From positions 44,589,050 to 44,653,049 of the forward strand of contig OY292277.1 in the NCBI GenBank assembly GCA_958496175.1: a stretch of 64,000 nt of DNA, given 5' to 3'. How positions within the stretch are numbered: position 1 is the first letter of the stretch; every line of letters starts with the position of its first letter. This document shows, in pieces, positions 1-10,490 of this stretch. The position numbers were made by a program, and so were the translations under genes. Source of the DNA: Sisyra terminalis (lineage: Eukaryota; Arthropoda; Insecta; Neuroptera; Sisyridae). The notes under the pieces are model-generated. The model did no database searches. It saw only the letters and a program-made list of their open reading frames with translations, and was not told where the DNA came from.

Positions 1-1589
1 TCCCCTACTTAGCTCATAAGTGTTCAAGCTCTTGCACCTAATTATTGATATTTAGTTAATCTGTTGAACAGATTTCATGTAGAATGAGAAACTATTAGTG
101 GTTTTTTAAAACTCTAAAATTCAGTTTATTTAGTTTATACATAATGGTGCAAATTAAACGGTGTTCGTTTTCTACTGCAATTACTCCGCGCTTTTTTCTC
201 TGCGCTTAAACCCATTTAAATTGTACCGAGCCACTGCAGAAACCAAAAACCATAGAAAATTAAGAATACTTAATTCTGATTTAGTTTTTGTGACTATTTT
301 TTAAGAACTCATTTATCTAATAAAAAATTTCATACCAAATCTACAAAGTATAAACTATACAAGGAATTCGAGCGTAATGTTGAAAAAATAGTATCAATTT
401 GAGGTTCAGTACCGATAAAGCACACTATTCTTCAAGAAACACTTCACACCTGTTGCAGAATAGAAATGCATCTCAAAAATTGTAAATTTTGAGTTAGCAA
501 CAGTTTTACAATGAGAAAGCCACTTAGTTTTACTAATTTTTAATAATTTTTTTACTAAATTATAGCTAGTGTTCAGTATGTTTTGATGATAGGTAGTGTA
601 AAGAATAGAACAAGAACTTTATTAACAATTTCCTGAAAAGTTCAATTTTTGAGTTGTATCTTTGTTCTACGAAGGGTGAGACTTGTTTATATCGTTACGT
701 GGGAAGTGTTGTTGTTATTAACTTAATATAACAAAAAACTATACTATCGGAATGTTTAAGACATAATCTTCAAGGTCGACAGCTTAAGTAATAAAAATTT
801 AGTTCGTAGACGTATTTTTATTGCAAAAATAGTAATGGTATTGTTACGTTTAAGGTATATAAAAGATGGTATCCCAATCTTGCGATGACGGTTACAAATG
901 TGTCAAGATGTGGTGCCGCCACAATAGCATCTGGAGTACTAACTTTTGCTAAGAGAGCTATAATCTATATGCTTATTTAGCTATTTTCATAAAGTTTTTT
1001 TTTTGGGCTAAAGAAGTTAACCAAATATTTTTCTTACGCATTTTGCTAATATATTATCAAAAACCCTTTACAGTTTGGACTCCTTGTATCTATGCTTCGT
1101 GGATACGACCTAAAACTGCACGGTATTAGAGCTTGGAAGTTTGATAACTTTTGGTTAATTTGATTTATTACATAAAAATTACCCTTATTTGTTCGAAAAA
1201 AAATATTTTAGGTTTTACATTTAAAAGAGTCTACTTCTCAAATCAGTCCTTTGTTAAAAATTGCTCCTTTTTTTATTTAGTGGGGTTGTCCAGAAAGAGA
1301 TGTAGAAGGCCTGAAAACTACAGCCTTAGGACTTATTGTGCTTCCTGTATCCCTAGTTCACCTATTAGCTATCTATTGGCTAAACAAACTCCAACAGTCG
1401 GTGTACTAGATGTTTTTCAACTCTTTTGGTTTCAGAGTTTGGTATTTCAAGTTTCCTCTGTTTACTACATTGAAAACCTGGCTAAAACAATTTCAATGTT
1501 ACTTTATATTAACTATATGAATAAGTGCCAACTCGGGAGGTAGAAAAAATATTTTTGGATTGTTTAAAGATTTTATTTTTGTATTTTAT
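1..1589. other. AT-rich DNA without a recognisable gene
   Basis: I see no gene here. A 130-residue open frame lies at 1151-1543 on the plus strand, but it is rich in Leu, Ser, Tyr and Ile, has no motif I recognise and looks like a chance frame. The part near 1290-1540 is somewhat less AT-biased and may be old LINE flank, because the recognisable LINE remnant begins just to the right. Confidence 0.5.
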
Positions 1590-2450
1590 TTTTTATTTTT
1601 AGGGTTGATTATCCAGAATAAGGTTAATTGTTCCTCAAAATTGTAGCCTATGAGCTGATTATGTTTTTGGGTCCCTATTGTACCTTTTTTCGACCAAATA
1701 GCTGGATAAGCCTCAACAATCGATGTTTTTATTCTTTAGGTGTTTTTTGACTATTTTAGTTCCAGGATTTAATGTCCAAAGATCATCGGAAGTGATTTTG
1801 ACCTTTACTTGATAGAATATGCATATTGGATCACCCATTTGAACTATAATTGTATACAAGTCTTTCAATCCACAGTGGAAGAACGTTGTTAAATCCGTTA
1901 CCAATCTGGCATGTTTTCTTGTGAGATTAAGTATGTTAGTAGTTAGGTTCAAGGATGGTTTTTCTGCTATCTTTTTATTGTTTTTATGCACAGAACTATT
2001 TGATTCGTTTATTTTGAAAGTGGCGTAAGTCCATTTCAAGGACAGTCTATATGGTGGTTCTTCTTCTTGTAACTAGAACAAGGTATGTTAACTATTTAAC
2101 TGCTAAGTTTTGACAAATTACTGATTTCATTTTAGTTGTTAACAAAAACGCCAATTATTCCCTCCTCCTTAGTATCTTATGTTTCTTTGGTTAAAAATGA
2201 TAACACTATAGGGATTGTTCTTGAAATGGACTTAACTCACTTTCAAAATAAACGGGCCATTTGTAAGTTCATTCTTTGATGGTATTTTTCACTGTCGGTT
2301 TTGGGACACCAACTATAGACTATGAGTATATGAATAGTGTCCTGGATCCTTGACGGGTATAACCATTTACCTTTTCTACCAATGGAATCTTTTATTGTCT
2401 TGTAATCTGGCATCCATCTCAAATTGAACTTATTTGTGGTGGGCAGGGTT
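1590..2450 (-). pseudogene. LINE remnant: RNase H region and C-terminal tail
   Basis: Read on the minus strand, this is the end of a non-LTR retrotransposon ORF2. From 2440 down to about 2290 there is an RNase H-type block containing FNLRWMPDYK, the position of the family motif (V/L)xWVPGHxG. From about 2000 down to 1713 comes the tail found after RNase H in Jockey/I/R1-type LINEs, seen as ILNLTRKHARLVTDL followed by a decayed HCGLKxLYTI and a remnant of the CxxC knuckle (DPICIF). The frame is broken, and a 249-bp MITE at 2006-2254 splits the two blocks. The AT-rich run near 1590 may be the 3' tail. A second, diverged copy of the same tail lies at 22790-23276. The exact clade is uncertain. 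Confidence 0.6.
2006..2254. mobile_element. 249-bp MITE, copy A, inside the LINE remnant
   Basis: The ends form an inverted repeat of roughly 35-40 bp that begins CGTTTATTTTGAAAGTG on both sides. The whole unit occurs again, in the opposite orientation and with the same length of 249 bp, at 21968-22216; only scattered base changes separate the copies. There is no coding capacity. It interrupts the RNase H to tail junction of the LINE at 1590-2450, so it moved in after that LINE. I could not fix a clean target duplication, so the superfamily is open. Confidence 0.75.
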
Positions 2451-2454
2451 ATAT

Positions 2455-2935
2455 TTTGTCACCTCTACTTCACGCATTGATATCTCTTAAAGCTCGGTTC
2501 AGCTTTTCTACGAAAAAATATACGCATCATTTTATATGTACAAAGTTCCAAGTTCTTGGCTTACTCCATCTTGGAACTAAAAATTCACTACAAATAATAC
2601 AATCATCAAATTCAAATGTATGGTTCAAATATATTCCGATTCATTTCTTCAAGTGATCCTCGACAGTCAAGGAATTCATTTTCTACTAACATTGGCTTAT
2701 AAAAAATAAATTTAGCACCTTCTTTTCTATTAAACTTGATTTTCTATTATTCCATCACTTCTACTATCATTTTAAAGACTAATCATTGACCTTAAGAGAT
2801 CATTTATTTTTAGTTATAAAAATTCAATTTTATTTCATTGATTAAATTCCGGAAAATTGTTTATTTTTTTTTGAAAATAATTAACTTTATGATGAAAAAG
2901 TTAATTTAGATATTAGAATTTTACAATTTAGGTTA
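2455..2935. other. Unassigned AT-rich DNA
   Basis: It may hold further upstream parts of the decayed LINE on the minus strand near 2455-2650, but I cannot read a motif. Nothing else is recognisable before the Helitron. Confidence 0.4.
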
Positions 2936-3875
2936 TCTATCTATTATTATAAAGAGGAAAGATTTGATTGTTTGTTTGCTTTGAATAGTCTCCGAAATTA
3001 CTTGACCGATTTGAAAAATTCTTTCACTGTTGGGTAGCTACACTATTTCCGGTGAACATGAGCTATATTAAATTGTCAAAAAAGTTAAGGATCTATACTA
3101 AAACTCCAACCCAAGTTCTGCAAAAATTAATAAAAACATTCTTTTATCGCGTGCGCTGCGAAAACTATTGGTTATAGAACGAAATAATGTGATACGATTT
3201 TGCAGAACATATCATTATCTACAAAAAATAAAGCGACAGCAAATGTCTAACTATTATAGTTATGTCACAAGAAGTGTTTTTTCATTTTAAAAAATTTACA
3301 TAAATGCCACCGTTATAAAAGCTCTTTTATTTATACTTTGGGATTAATCCTTATAAAAATAAATGACTTCATATTTAAGTTTGCTTCAATATCATTATAT
3401 AACTTTTTGAGTTATTCAATTTGAACATTCCATTCGAAAGATATCACAAGTTTAAAAATGTAACTTATTTGAAAAATGTCGCATGGTCACCGCTCTTTAC
3501 TTATAATTAAGACCAACTTTATTGAACTTGGCGATATTTTTTATTTATGTATAGATGCTGATTGATTTACAGATTATTTGGTCTACGGTAGGTATACCTA
3601 CCGTAGCTATACGCAATAGACATACTCTTTTTAGATATTTATAAATATTTTTTGAAAATTAATTGATTATTACATAGAACAATTTTATTCTTTGCAACAG
3701 TTTATTAAATGTGTCTTTTTTCAGTTGACAAAATAGTGTTTTTAAGTATGATTATGTTTTTCGTAAAAGAAATAAGAAAAATTAAACTTTTCATATACCA
3801 CAACAAATAGCAAAGTTAAAAAGAAAATATAATCTACACCTACGTTACGCAGACGAAGTTGCGGGGATCAGCTAG
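2936..3875 (+). mobile_element. Non-autonomous Helitron, complete copy
   Basis: The element starts with TC (TCTATCTATTATTATAAAG) and ends with CTAG, and it sits exactly between an A at 2935 and a T at 3876, as Helitrons do. Shortly before the end a short GC hairpin (CGCA at 3849-3852, TGCG at 3860-3863) precedes the terminal GGGGATCAGCTAG. The interior has no Rep/helicase coding sequence, so it depends on an autonomous relative. It carries a perfect 24-bp palindrome at 3583-3606. Three related copies lie on the minus strand at 52209, 56356 and 60487. Confidence 0.85.
3583..3606. repeat. 24-bp perfect palindrome inside the Helitron
   Basis: The sequence is a perfect self-complementary 24-mer built on the half site CTACGGTAGGTA. 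The other Helitron copies keep related text at the same place: the copy at 52209 has an extra repeat of the TACCTACCG unit, while the copies at 56356 and 60487 keep only one half. Confidence 0.9.
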
Positions 3876-3876
3876 T

Positions 3877-6800
3877 CTATCTATAAAACAAATGAAGATC
3901 ACCGGATTCGTTGCTGAAGAAAAAGGAATTTAAAATTCTTGTTTGAAAAAAATGTATAAGTAAATCAATGGGATTAAGGTCTTATACTAATTACACCATT
4001 TACGTTTTTCGAAAGATCTTTTAAAAAATTGCCTTCTGCCTCTGGAACGGCCAACAGTTTTAAATTAAATGCCAGAAGAAAACTTTAATTTCCTCCGGAT
4101 TAAAGAATCAAATATGTGTCAGGATTGTTTTTTCCCAAGGTGAATTTAGTTGTAAAGTGTAGGCTGTTAACGGTTAAGTAAAGTGAAACGTTTTAATTGA
4201 CAACGATAAAACGCCATTCGTCCTCATTAACACGATGTTCTCGTGGAATCATCAGTGTATTTCAGGCTGGAACGTTGTACGAATACGACTTACTATATAT
4301 ACCTTCCTACCGACCTACCGCCATACCGTTTTTCCCACGTAGTTTACTGCTACTGGGGAATGGGGTGGCTTTAACTCACCCCTAATCAAGCGACGCGTTT
4401 CGCTTTGACTGATTAAAATTAAACTCTAACGTTAAGTTTTATTGTCGAAAAGAAAATAGTGTTGGCACTCGTTCCGCCAAAACGCTGGTTAATGATGATG
4501 AAGAGGGTGGAGTAGACTAATCTAGAACTATTCAAAGTAAAACATAAGACAATCTGTTTGAACTTGGAATTAATTTCTTCATCTTGATTATGCGAGAAAA
4601 ATGTTTCTCAGAGAAAATTCATCGAAAAAGGACTGGAAAAGCCAACGAAATGAAGGACGCTACCTACGATTTCGTCCGCGTGGCATACTATTTAAATTTT
4701 CAGGAAATTTATGAATCGTTTCTTTACCAATTTAAAAAAAATGCAATGAATGAAAATTAAAAGAAAAGAGATGTTATTCGTTTACTATTTGAGAACATAA
4801 TAAAAAAAAAAATTAAACTTGTTCGTTCATATGAAATTTAAAAATACGACAAGGGATGAAAATAATGGTAAAGTATATGCGGATGTGGTAAATATACATT
4901 GTGTGAAATACATTTTTTTTTGTTTTGTACGAATAAAATGTACATATATATAGATATACATACATAATATTCGTTTCGAATCTTTTCTCGAACATGAGAA
5001 AATACTTCATCTTCATTCTATAGTCACGTACAAATGAAGAAAACTTTCGTCGAGAGCTTGATGGCGAAAAAAATGTATATGACACAGTAATAAAAAAGAC
5101 GACACAGACTTTTTACGTCATCGTTGTCGAAACCGATACACATATTCGATAATAGAAGTGGTGAAATTCACATAAATGTATGCGCATCGAAAGTTTCGAA
5201 TCCGGAACAAGTGAAAATGATGACGGAACCATGAAAATGATACTGTGAATCTTTATGTTTCGACGGTGAAACCAAAAAAAAAAAATACAATTGATTATTT
5301 TAAAAATAAGTCTTAGGAGTTTTAACACCTTAACCATGGGAATAATATTTCATTCCTGGAAAAGACCTAGGGCTAGTACAAACATGATGAGCCGACCCCG
5401 GAAAAATATTTTATTGATGGATAATTGATGGATAATAATATTGATGGATTATTTTTGATGGATATTTTATTTTATTAAAGTACTACTTATTGTCACTTTC
5501 TAATTACTTCTGTTTTTCCTGCTGGTATTTTTTCAATTCACAACACTATAACTGACTATAACTATTCGTTATATTTATTAAAAGAAAAATTAAATTAAAA
5601 TTTCCACGTGTATTTGCTTATAATTTCATTAATAACACTATAACACTTAAACTGACCACTGGGAACACTTATGTCGATTTGATTTTTCCTACCATGGTAC
5701 CATTTTTGTCCTTTATATTTCCTATTTTTAAATGCTTAAAATGGATAATTTTTGTTAAATCTCAAAGCTTAAAATTTGCGCATTTGCATTACTTCCTTGT
5801 ACCAAAAGTACAAAATACAAAAGAGGTGAATAAGTATAACAGTCTAATCTACTTTTAAGGCTTTTAGGCGAAATAGAATCTTGAATTTCGTCCTTATCAA
5901 TACATTTCATAGATTAACTTTTCTAAATTAGAATTTTGCTGAATGGGACCCAAAGAAAATCGTTCCCAATACTATCATTTAAACTATCTATTTTTGAAAA
6001 TCTATTATTTTCCAACTTTGTTTCTGCTTTTCTTTGCTTCCCATACAACGACACATACGTATACACATACAAAATGTCACTTAGCTTAAAATGTGTAATA
6101 TCGAGTGACATGAGAAATCGAATCCTCGAAATCGAATTCGTGACCTTTAGCATTATCGTAACGTAAAAACATTGTGTTTACGTTTCGCATATAAAGCAAC
6201 ATCTTGAGTTTCCATGTAAAAAAAAAGAAACATTATTTATTTATGTTTGCAATTTTTTGCCGAGCTGGCATTTCTCAAAGGCTTTTTTTGCATGCGATAA
6301 ATCAAAAGCCCTGAGACAATTTGACAAAATTTAACTAAAGGATTTCATCACGTATTTAATAAACCCCGTGTATTGTCTTCTGCTGGGGATTTATTCTTCA
6401 ACTATTTTCATTTGAGTGGAAATCGCACGCATATAACGAGTGGAAACGGGAATCGAGGGATGGGTGGAAAATGACCGTACCGAGTTTTCAAACTCTATTG
6501 GTATGGGATGGGGTTTAGGTGGAAAATTACGGCGCTGAAAACTATTGCGGCTACTACGGCCGGTATTAATCAGCCGCAAGGCTGATGGTGATGAAAGATG
6601 AAACTTAAAGGCTGCTGTTGGTAATCATTTCTAGGAATATTAGTTACACTGACCAAAAGAAAAATAAATAGGAAATCCTGTCAAATTAGTTTGTTTTTTG
6701 TTGACTTTGAACAGTGTTCTGTTTATGAAATATATAGAATACACATATTGCGGTCTTATTTATGAAATTTTACAAAACAAAAAAAAATAACATACATTTG
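3877..6800. other. Unassigned DNA with less AT-rich islands
   Basis: I find no transposon signature and no convincing gene. Short stretches near 4180-4700, 5000-5240 and 6380-6600 have more G+C and balanced codons in open frames of 60-90 residues, but no domain is visible. They could be conserved non-coding sequence, undetected small exons or simply unique DNA. Just after the Helitron, 3876-3886 reads TCTATCTATAA, which resembles the Helitron 5' end. Confidence 0.4.
5413..5465. repeat. Short imperfect tandem repeat of TTGATGGAT
   Basis: Four imperfect copies of TTGATGGAT, separated by AT-rich spacers, lie side by side. Confidence 0.7.
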
Positions 6801-7024
6801 AACAAAAGTTCAAACAAATGTACTTTTAACGTATTTCCCAGATACGTATTTTGATTGCCAAGCAACCTTCCTCAGTAGTCACCAAGAAGTATTGGATCCC
6901 TCCATAATTGCTATATGATGATTCTATGATGCTGTGACTTATGGCCTCTGAGGAAGATTGCTTGGCAATCTAAATATATATCTGGAGAAAACGTCAAAAA
7001 AAAACATTTGTTTGAACTTTTGCT
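6801..7024. mobile_element. Foldback MITE with ~75-bp inverted ends
   Basis: The left arm (6801-6875) starts AACAAAAGTTCAAACAAATG and ends GCAACCTTCCTCAG. The right arm (6948-7024) is its imperfect reverse complement, from CTGAGGAAGATTGCTTGG to TTTGTTTGAACTTTTG. About 70 bp separate the arms. No coding sequence and no clear target duplication were found, so the superfamily is unknown. Confidence 0.75.
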
Positions 7025-8143
7025 AAAATGTTTATATTATCCTTTTGTTTATTATATTACATAAGAAAAACCCAAATATATGTTATATATTATATAAAAA
7101 GAGGAAATCCAGGTTGAATTTTCTTATGGCTGAATCACCTTTACATCAAATTCAATACATCCATAAAAATCAATTTTTTGAACCGTTTTTCTGGTATGAA
7201 ACCAAAACAGTCCCTAAAATAATCAAATGGTTGTTTTTGATATATTTCTTGATCATTTTGTATGTAACCCAAATAACTCAAATGGTTGCAAAAACGGTTT
7301 TTCAAAACATTTTCAAATTAATAGTAGTTGTAGCTTATGAATAAAATGGCTTAAAAATTGGTTGGCTTATGCAATTTTCTTTTGTATTTATTTTAATAGC
7401 TAATCATTAGTTTAATTTGTCGATTACCATCGCATATACCAGTATTTCCCAAATAATAGATCCAATGAGTCGCGAGCCAATATTGAGTGGGTTCTAATGG
7501 GCCACTGTATAAGACATGAAAAATAGAAAGTGGTAAATACGATATTTCCAATACCATAACCAATATTTTTTCGTTCTTTGTTTTTATTCTAAGACAGCTA
7601 AAAAGTGGGTCCCATGATTGAAATTTTTTTTGAGATGAGTCGGAGTCCTTTGGGAACCACTGGCAAAGATCCATTTAAAGGGCAATAAAAGAAGGCTTCT
7701 TACCCCATTTCCTGGCTTTTTCTGGAGTGTCATTTCTGTTCTTCTTGAGCCTCTTTTCTATTAAGGATTTTTTTCCCTCTGAAACTCTAATTCATGAATC
7801 ATTTTCTATCAAAGATATACAAATTTATTTGCTAGATAATTCCCATATTAATCACTATTTTCAAGTTCACAAATATACAAACCTTTTACACCCTTAGGAT
7901 AAAATTTATAAAATTTAATCTGAAAAATAAGGTCACTAGCTAGATGTATAATACCAACCCTAGGCCAGATTATTTGGTCGCTATGGATGTTGAAGATATT
8001 GAGGTTCTCTTTTATGAGTCTAGTGCTTTTCCTGTTGTTCGTACTAACATGTAATTTTCCCCAATTTAAAAAAAAAATTGTTATTTTTTTTTATATTAAA
8101 CTCCTGATTATATATTTTTTTTATTATTATGTACCATTACCTT
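7025..8143. other. Mostly unassigned; possible hAT end fragment
   Basis: Open frames at 7045-7344 (plus) and 7393-7674 (minus) show no family motif. Near 7650-7662 the text GGGAACCACTGG resembles the inner side of a hAT terminal repeat, but no partner end is visible. The 36-codon frame at 7944-8054 is listed separately. Confidence 0.35.
7944..8054 (+). CDS. Short acidic open frame, possible gene or transposon fragment
   Basis: ATG to TAA gives 36 residues with an unusually protein-like, acidic composition for this window (the middle reads DYLVAMDVEDIEVLFYES). The frame is closed just upstream; the bases before the ATG include CACTAG, which could serve as a splice acceptor. I do not recognise the family. 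It may be the last piece of a transposon ORF or a chance frame. Confidence 0.12.
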   Translation: MYNTNPRPDYLVAMDVEDIEVLFYESSAFPVVRTNM

Positions 8144-8146
8144 ATA

Positions 8147-8884
8147 CAGTCGAACTTGGATAAGTGACACCTGGGTAAGTACCTGAATAATTATCAAGTC
8201 CCTTTGCTTTTACTCTCAAAAACTTCCATAAGTGAGAAATGAAAACCTCTGCAAGTGAGAGTTATTTTTGACGTCAAAACCTCTATACTTGAGACTACTA
8301 TTCACGCTATACTTCTATAAGTGAGACTCGAGCACATTTTTTTTCTTTCTTTCACCTATTCTCTACATTTTCCAAATCTTATTAACACACTTCTATATAG
8401 TTTACTAATCATTTATGTAGCAAATTGTTTGTACAATATTCGTTAGTCGTACAACAGTTGCTCAGTGTCATTCACCCAGAGTGTAATCAAAATGCCGAAA
8501 CGCAAACTCAAAGCATTTCCTCTGAGTGAAAAACTTCAAATAATTAATTCATTTGAGGGTGGAAAAACCCGAGCTGAAATTCTCGCTGAGTTCGGTGTTC
8601 CAGAATTATCATTTTATAAAATAATAAAATTCAAAGAAAACATTAAGTCTCAATGCGCTGAAGAGCATGGAAACATGAAGAGAAGGCGCTTGCTTAAGTT
8701 TCCTGATGTCGAGAAGTGTCTTCTAGAGTGGATTAAGCAGACAATGGAAAAAATATTCCGATAGATGGACTGTTACTGAAAGAGAAATCAAAGCACTTTG
8801 CCTCCAAACCTGGTTAAATGAAAACCTTCATAAGTGAGAATAAAATGTTGGTCCCATCAACTCTCACTTATCCAAGTTCGACTG
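8147..8884 (+). mobile_element. Internally deleted pogo/Tigger element with TIRs
   Basis: Terminal inverted repeats of about 21 bp begin CAGTCGAACTTGGATAAGTGA on the left and read as its reverse complement on the right. TA dinucleotides flank the element at 8145-8146 and 8885-8886, as in the Tc1/mariner/pogo group. Several variants of the TIR core, such as CCATAAGTGAGA and CTATAAGTGAGAC, repeat inside 8225-8330 and near 8828, probably as extra transposase-binding sites. The interior codes only for the N-terminal part of a transposase; the catalytic domain is deleted. Confidence 0.9.
8492..8816 (+). pseudogene. Tigger-type transposase, N-terminal fragment with frameshift
   Basis: The frame from the ATG at 8492 begins MPKRKLKAFPLSEKLQII and continues through GGKTRAEILAEFGV, matching the CENP-B N-terminal helix-turn-helix of pogo/Tigger transposases. 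The second DNA-binding domain follows (FPDVEKCLLEWIKQ). A frameshift in the A-run near 8748-8753 ends the open frame at 8764, but another frame continues with NIPIDGLLLKEKSKHFA, the typical next block. The DDE catalytic domain is absent. A slightly longer frame starts at 8465, but the family start is the ATG at 8492. Confidence 0.88.
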
Positions 8885-8886
8885 TA

Positions 8887-9916
8887 ATAACTAAAGTCAT
8901 AAGCGACTCTAGGGGTAATAGAAATCCGTATATCAGGAAATATCGAAAATTTAGATGACACATGATTGAAGTCGAACGAGATAGGAAACTCGTTAGTTCT
9001 CGTTTCTTCAAAATTCCAGAAATGGCTTAGTTATTTTTTCGGCCACTACCAGCGCATTGTCGCTAAGAAACGTATTGAATTATTATCGGTTGTTCGCTGT
9101 TTTGCTATTGTTATTGAAACTGAAGCGAAAACTGTCAAAACATTACATTCATGTTCTTCATATACTTTAATACCTTTAATATACCATAAATTTATAATTA
9201 TTTATTTCTACTTATGTTAAGAAAACAATTTTTCATTGAATCTATAAGCCACTTATGAATTATATGGAATTATTTTAAGGGCTTAAATTCATACTTGCAT
9301 ACTTATGGCAGTAGAGAATTCTGCACTTTGCCCTCCTTTCGTGGACGATTTTGCAATACAGCATTCATCCTCCTGTCATTGATACTTTGCTTTTTAATCA
9401 TTGTTTAATGTTTATATTTTAATCCAGAATTGGATTTTAGGTTTCATATTTCTTCAAATTCAATTATTTTATCTGTATATTCTGCTTCTAATGTAGTTTC
9501 AACGTTTCTACCCTTAAAATTTGGCAATTGTATTTACAAGTTTTTTTTTCGAGTTAAAAATACATAGGCAATTTTAATTCTTTCTATAAGTTCAAATCAA
9601 TCTCATTCATCAAGCTTAAATAATCATCGTAAGCTCATTAAATTGTATGAAGAATGAGATATTAACTTTAAAAATAAAAACGTATTCTTTATACAATTTA
9701 ATGTTATATATATTCGCTTGAAATAGCAATAATAAACTACGAAATGTTACGCAAAAATAACAAAATGTAATAAGCTTAACGATCGGAATCAATAATAAAT
9801 ATTTAAGTTATATTTCACGTTTAAAAGGCACCCAAATATTGCCGGAAAACATTAAGTTTTTGGTGGAACCCGTTATAACCGTTTTTGTATTTTATCTACA
9901 AAAATGGGGATAAAAC
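8887..9916. other. Unassigned AT-rich DNA
   Basis: I see no gene or clear repeat. An 84-residue frame at 8966-9220 has no recognisable motif. Confidence 0.4.
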
Positions 9917-10024
9917 ATTCAAAATTAGTCGATAAATTGGTTGTGTCCATAATTTACATAATTTTATTTATTTTTAGTAGGATAGTGGACATGAAAGGAA
10001 TTTAGATCCATATACTAATTATTA

Positions 10025-10075
10025 ATTTAGCGACACGTTTCGGTCTTTTATTAGACCTTCATCAGGCTTCTTAAT
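10025..10075 (-). ncRNA. Hammerhead-ribozyme-like motif, left arm
   Basis: On the minus strand the order is CTGATGA (core), GGTCT, AATAAA loop, AGACC (stem II), GAAA (core), then CGTGTC and GCTAAATT. Stem I can form through GC plus A-U next to the core and a weaker AU helix further out. Stem III is minimal, as in the short hammerheads reported in Penelope-like elements, so activity may need a dimer. It is the mirror copy of the motif at 10371-10420. Confidence 0.6.
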
Positions 10076-10370
10076 ATGAAGTACACATGTATTACAGAAT
10101 CCTTCAAAACATTACTAATTGTTAAATTACCTTAATATGAATTACACAATATACATCACAATAACATCGATTTTTTTTTCTTTATCGCACACATACATTA
10201 CAATGTTTTTTTTATATAAAAAAAAATAATTTAAAAAGTTTGTGATGTATGTGCGCGATAAGGAAAAAAAATCGATGCAATTGTGATGTATATTGTGTAC
10301 TTCATATTAAGGTAATTTAAGAATTAGTAATGTTTTAAAGGATTCTGTAATACATGTGTTTGTATATTTT

Positions 10371-10420
10371 AGAAGCCTGATGAAGGTCTAATAAAAGACC
10401 GAAACGTGTCGCTAAATTAA
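10371..10420 (+). ncRNA. Hammerhead-ribozyme-like motif, right arm
   Basis: CTGATGA lies at 10377-10383. Stem II pairs GGTCT (10385-10389) with AGACC (10396-10400) around AATAAA. GAAA follows at 10401-10404, then CGTGTC to 10410, where cleavage would be expected after the C, and GCTAAATT as the 3' strand of stem I. All conserved core bases of a hammerhead are present. The weak point is the very short stem III. Confidence 0.62.
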
Positions 10421-10490
10421 TAATTAGTACATGGATCTACATTCTTTCATGTCCACTATCGTACTAAAAATAAATAAAATTCAAAATTAG

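Larger units (their letters stand above)
9929..10478. mobile_element. 550-bp foldback element with opposed hammerhead motifs
   Basis: Two arms of about 245 bp (9960-10204 and 10238-10481) are near-perfect reverse complements around an A/T spacer of roughly 33 bp. The unit is flanked by an exact 12-bp direct repeat, ATTCAAAATTAG, at 9917-9928 and 10479-10490, which marks it as one insertion. Each arm contains a hammerhead-like motif, pointing outward. Hammerhead motifs are known from the terminal repeats of Penelope-like elements, so I infer a non-autonomous relative, perhaps two inverted terminal repeats with no body between them. No protein-coding content is present. Confidence 0.75.

Noticed and set aside
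1151..1543. 130-residue frame as a gene
   Set aside because: No motif and composition typical of chance AT-rich translation.
7393..7662. A complete hAT MITE ending at GGGAACCACTGG
   Set aside because: No matching left end or 8-bp duplication was found.
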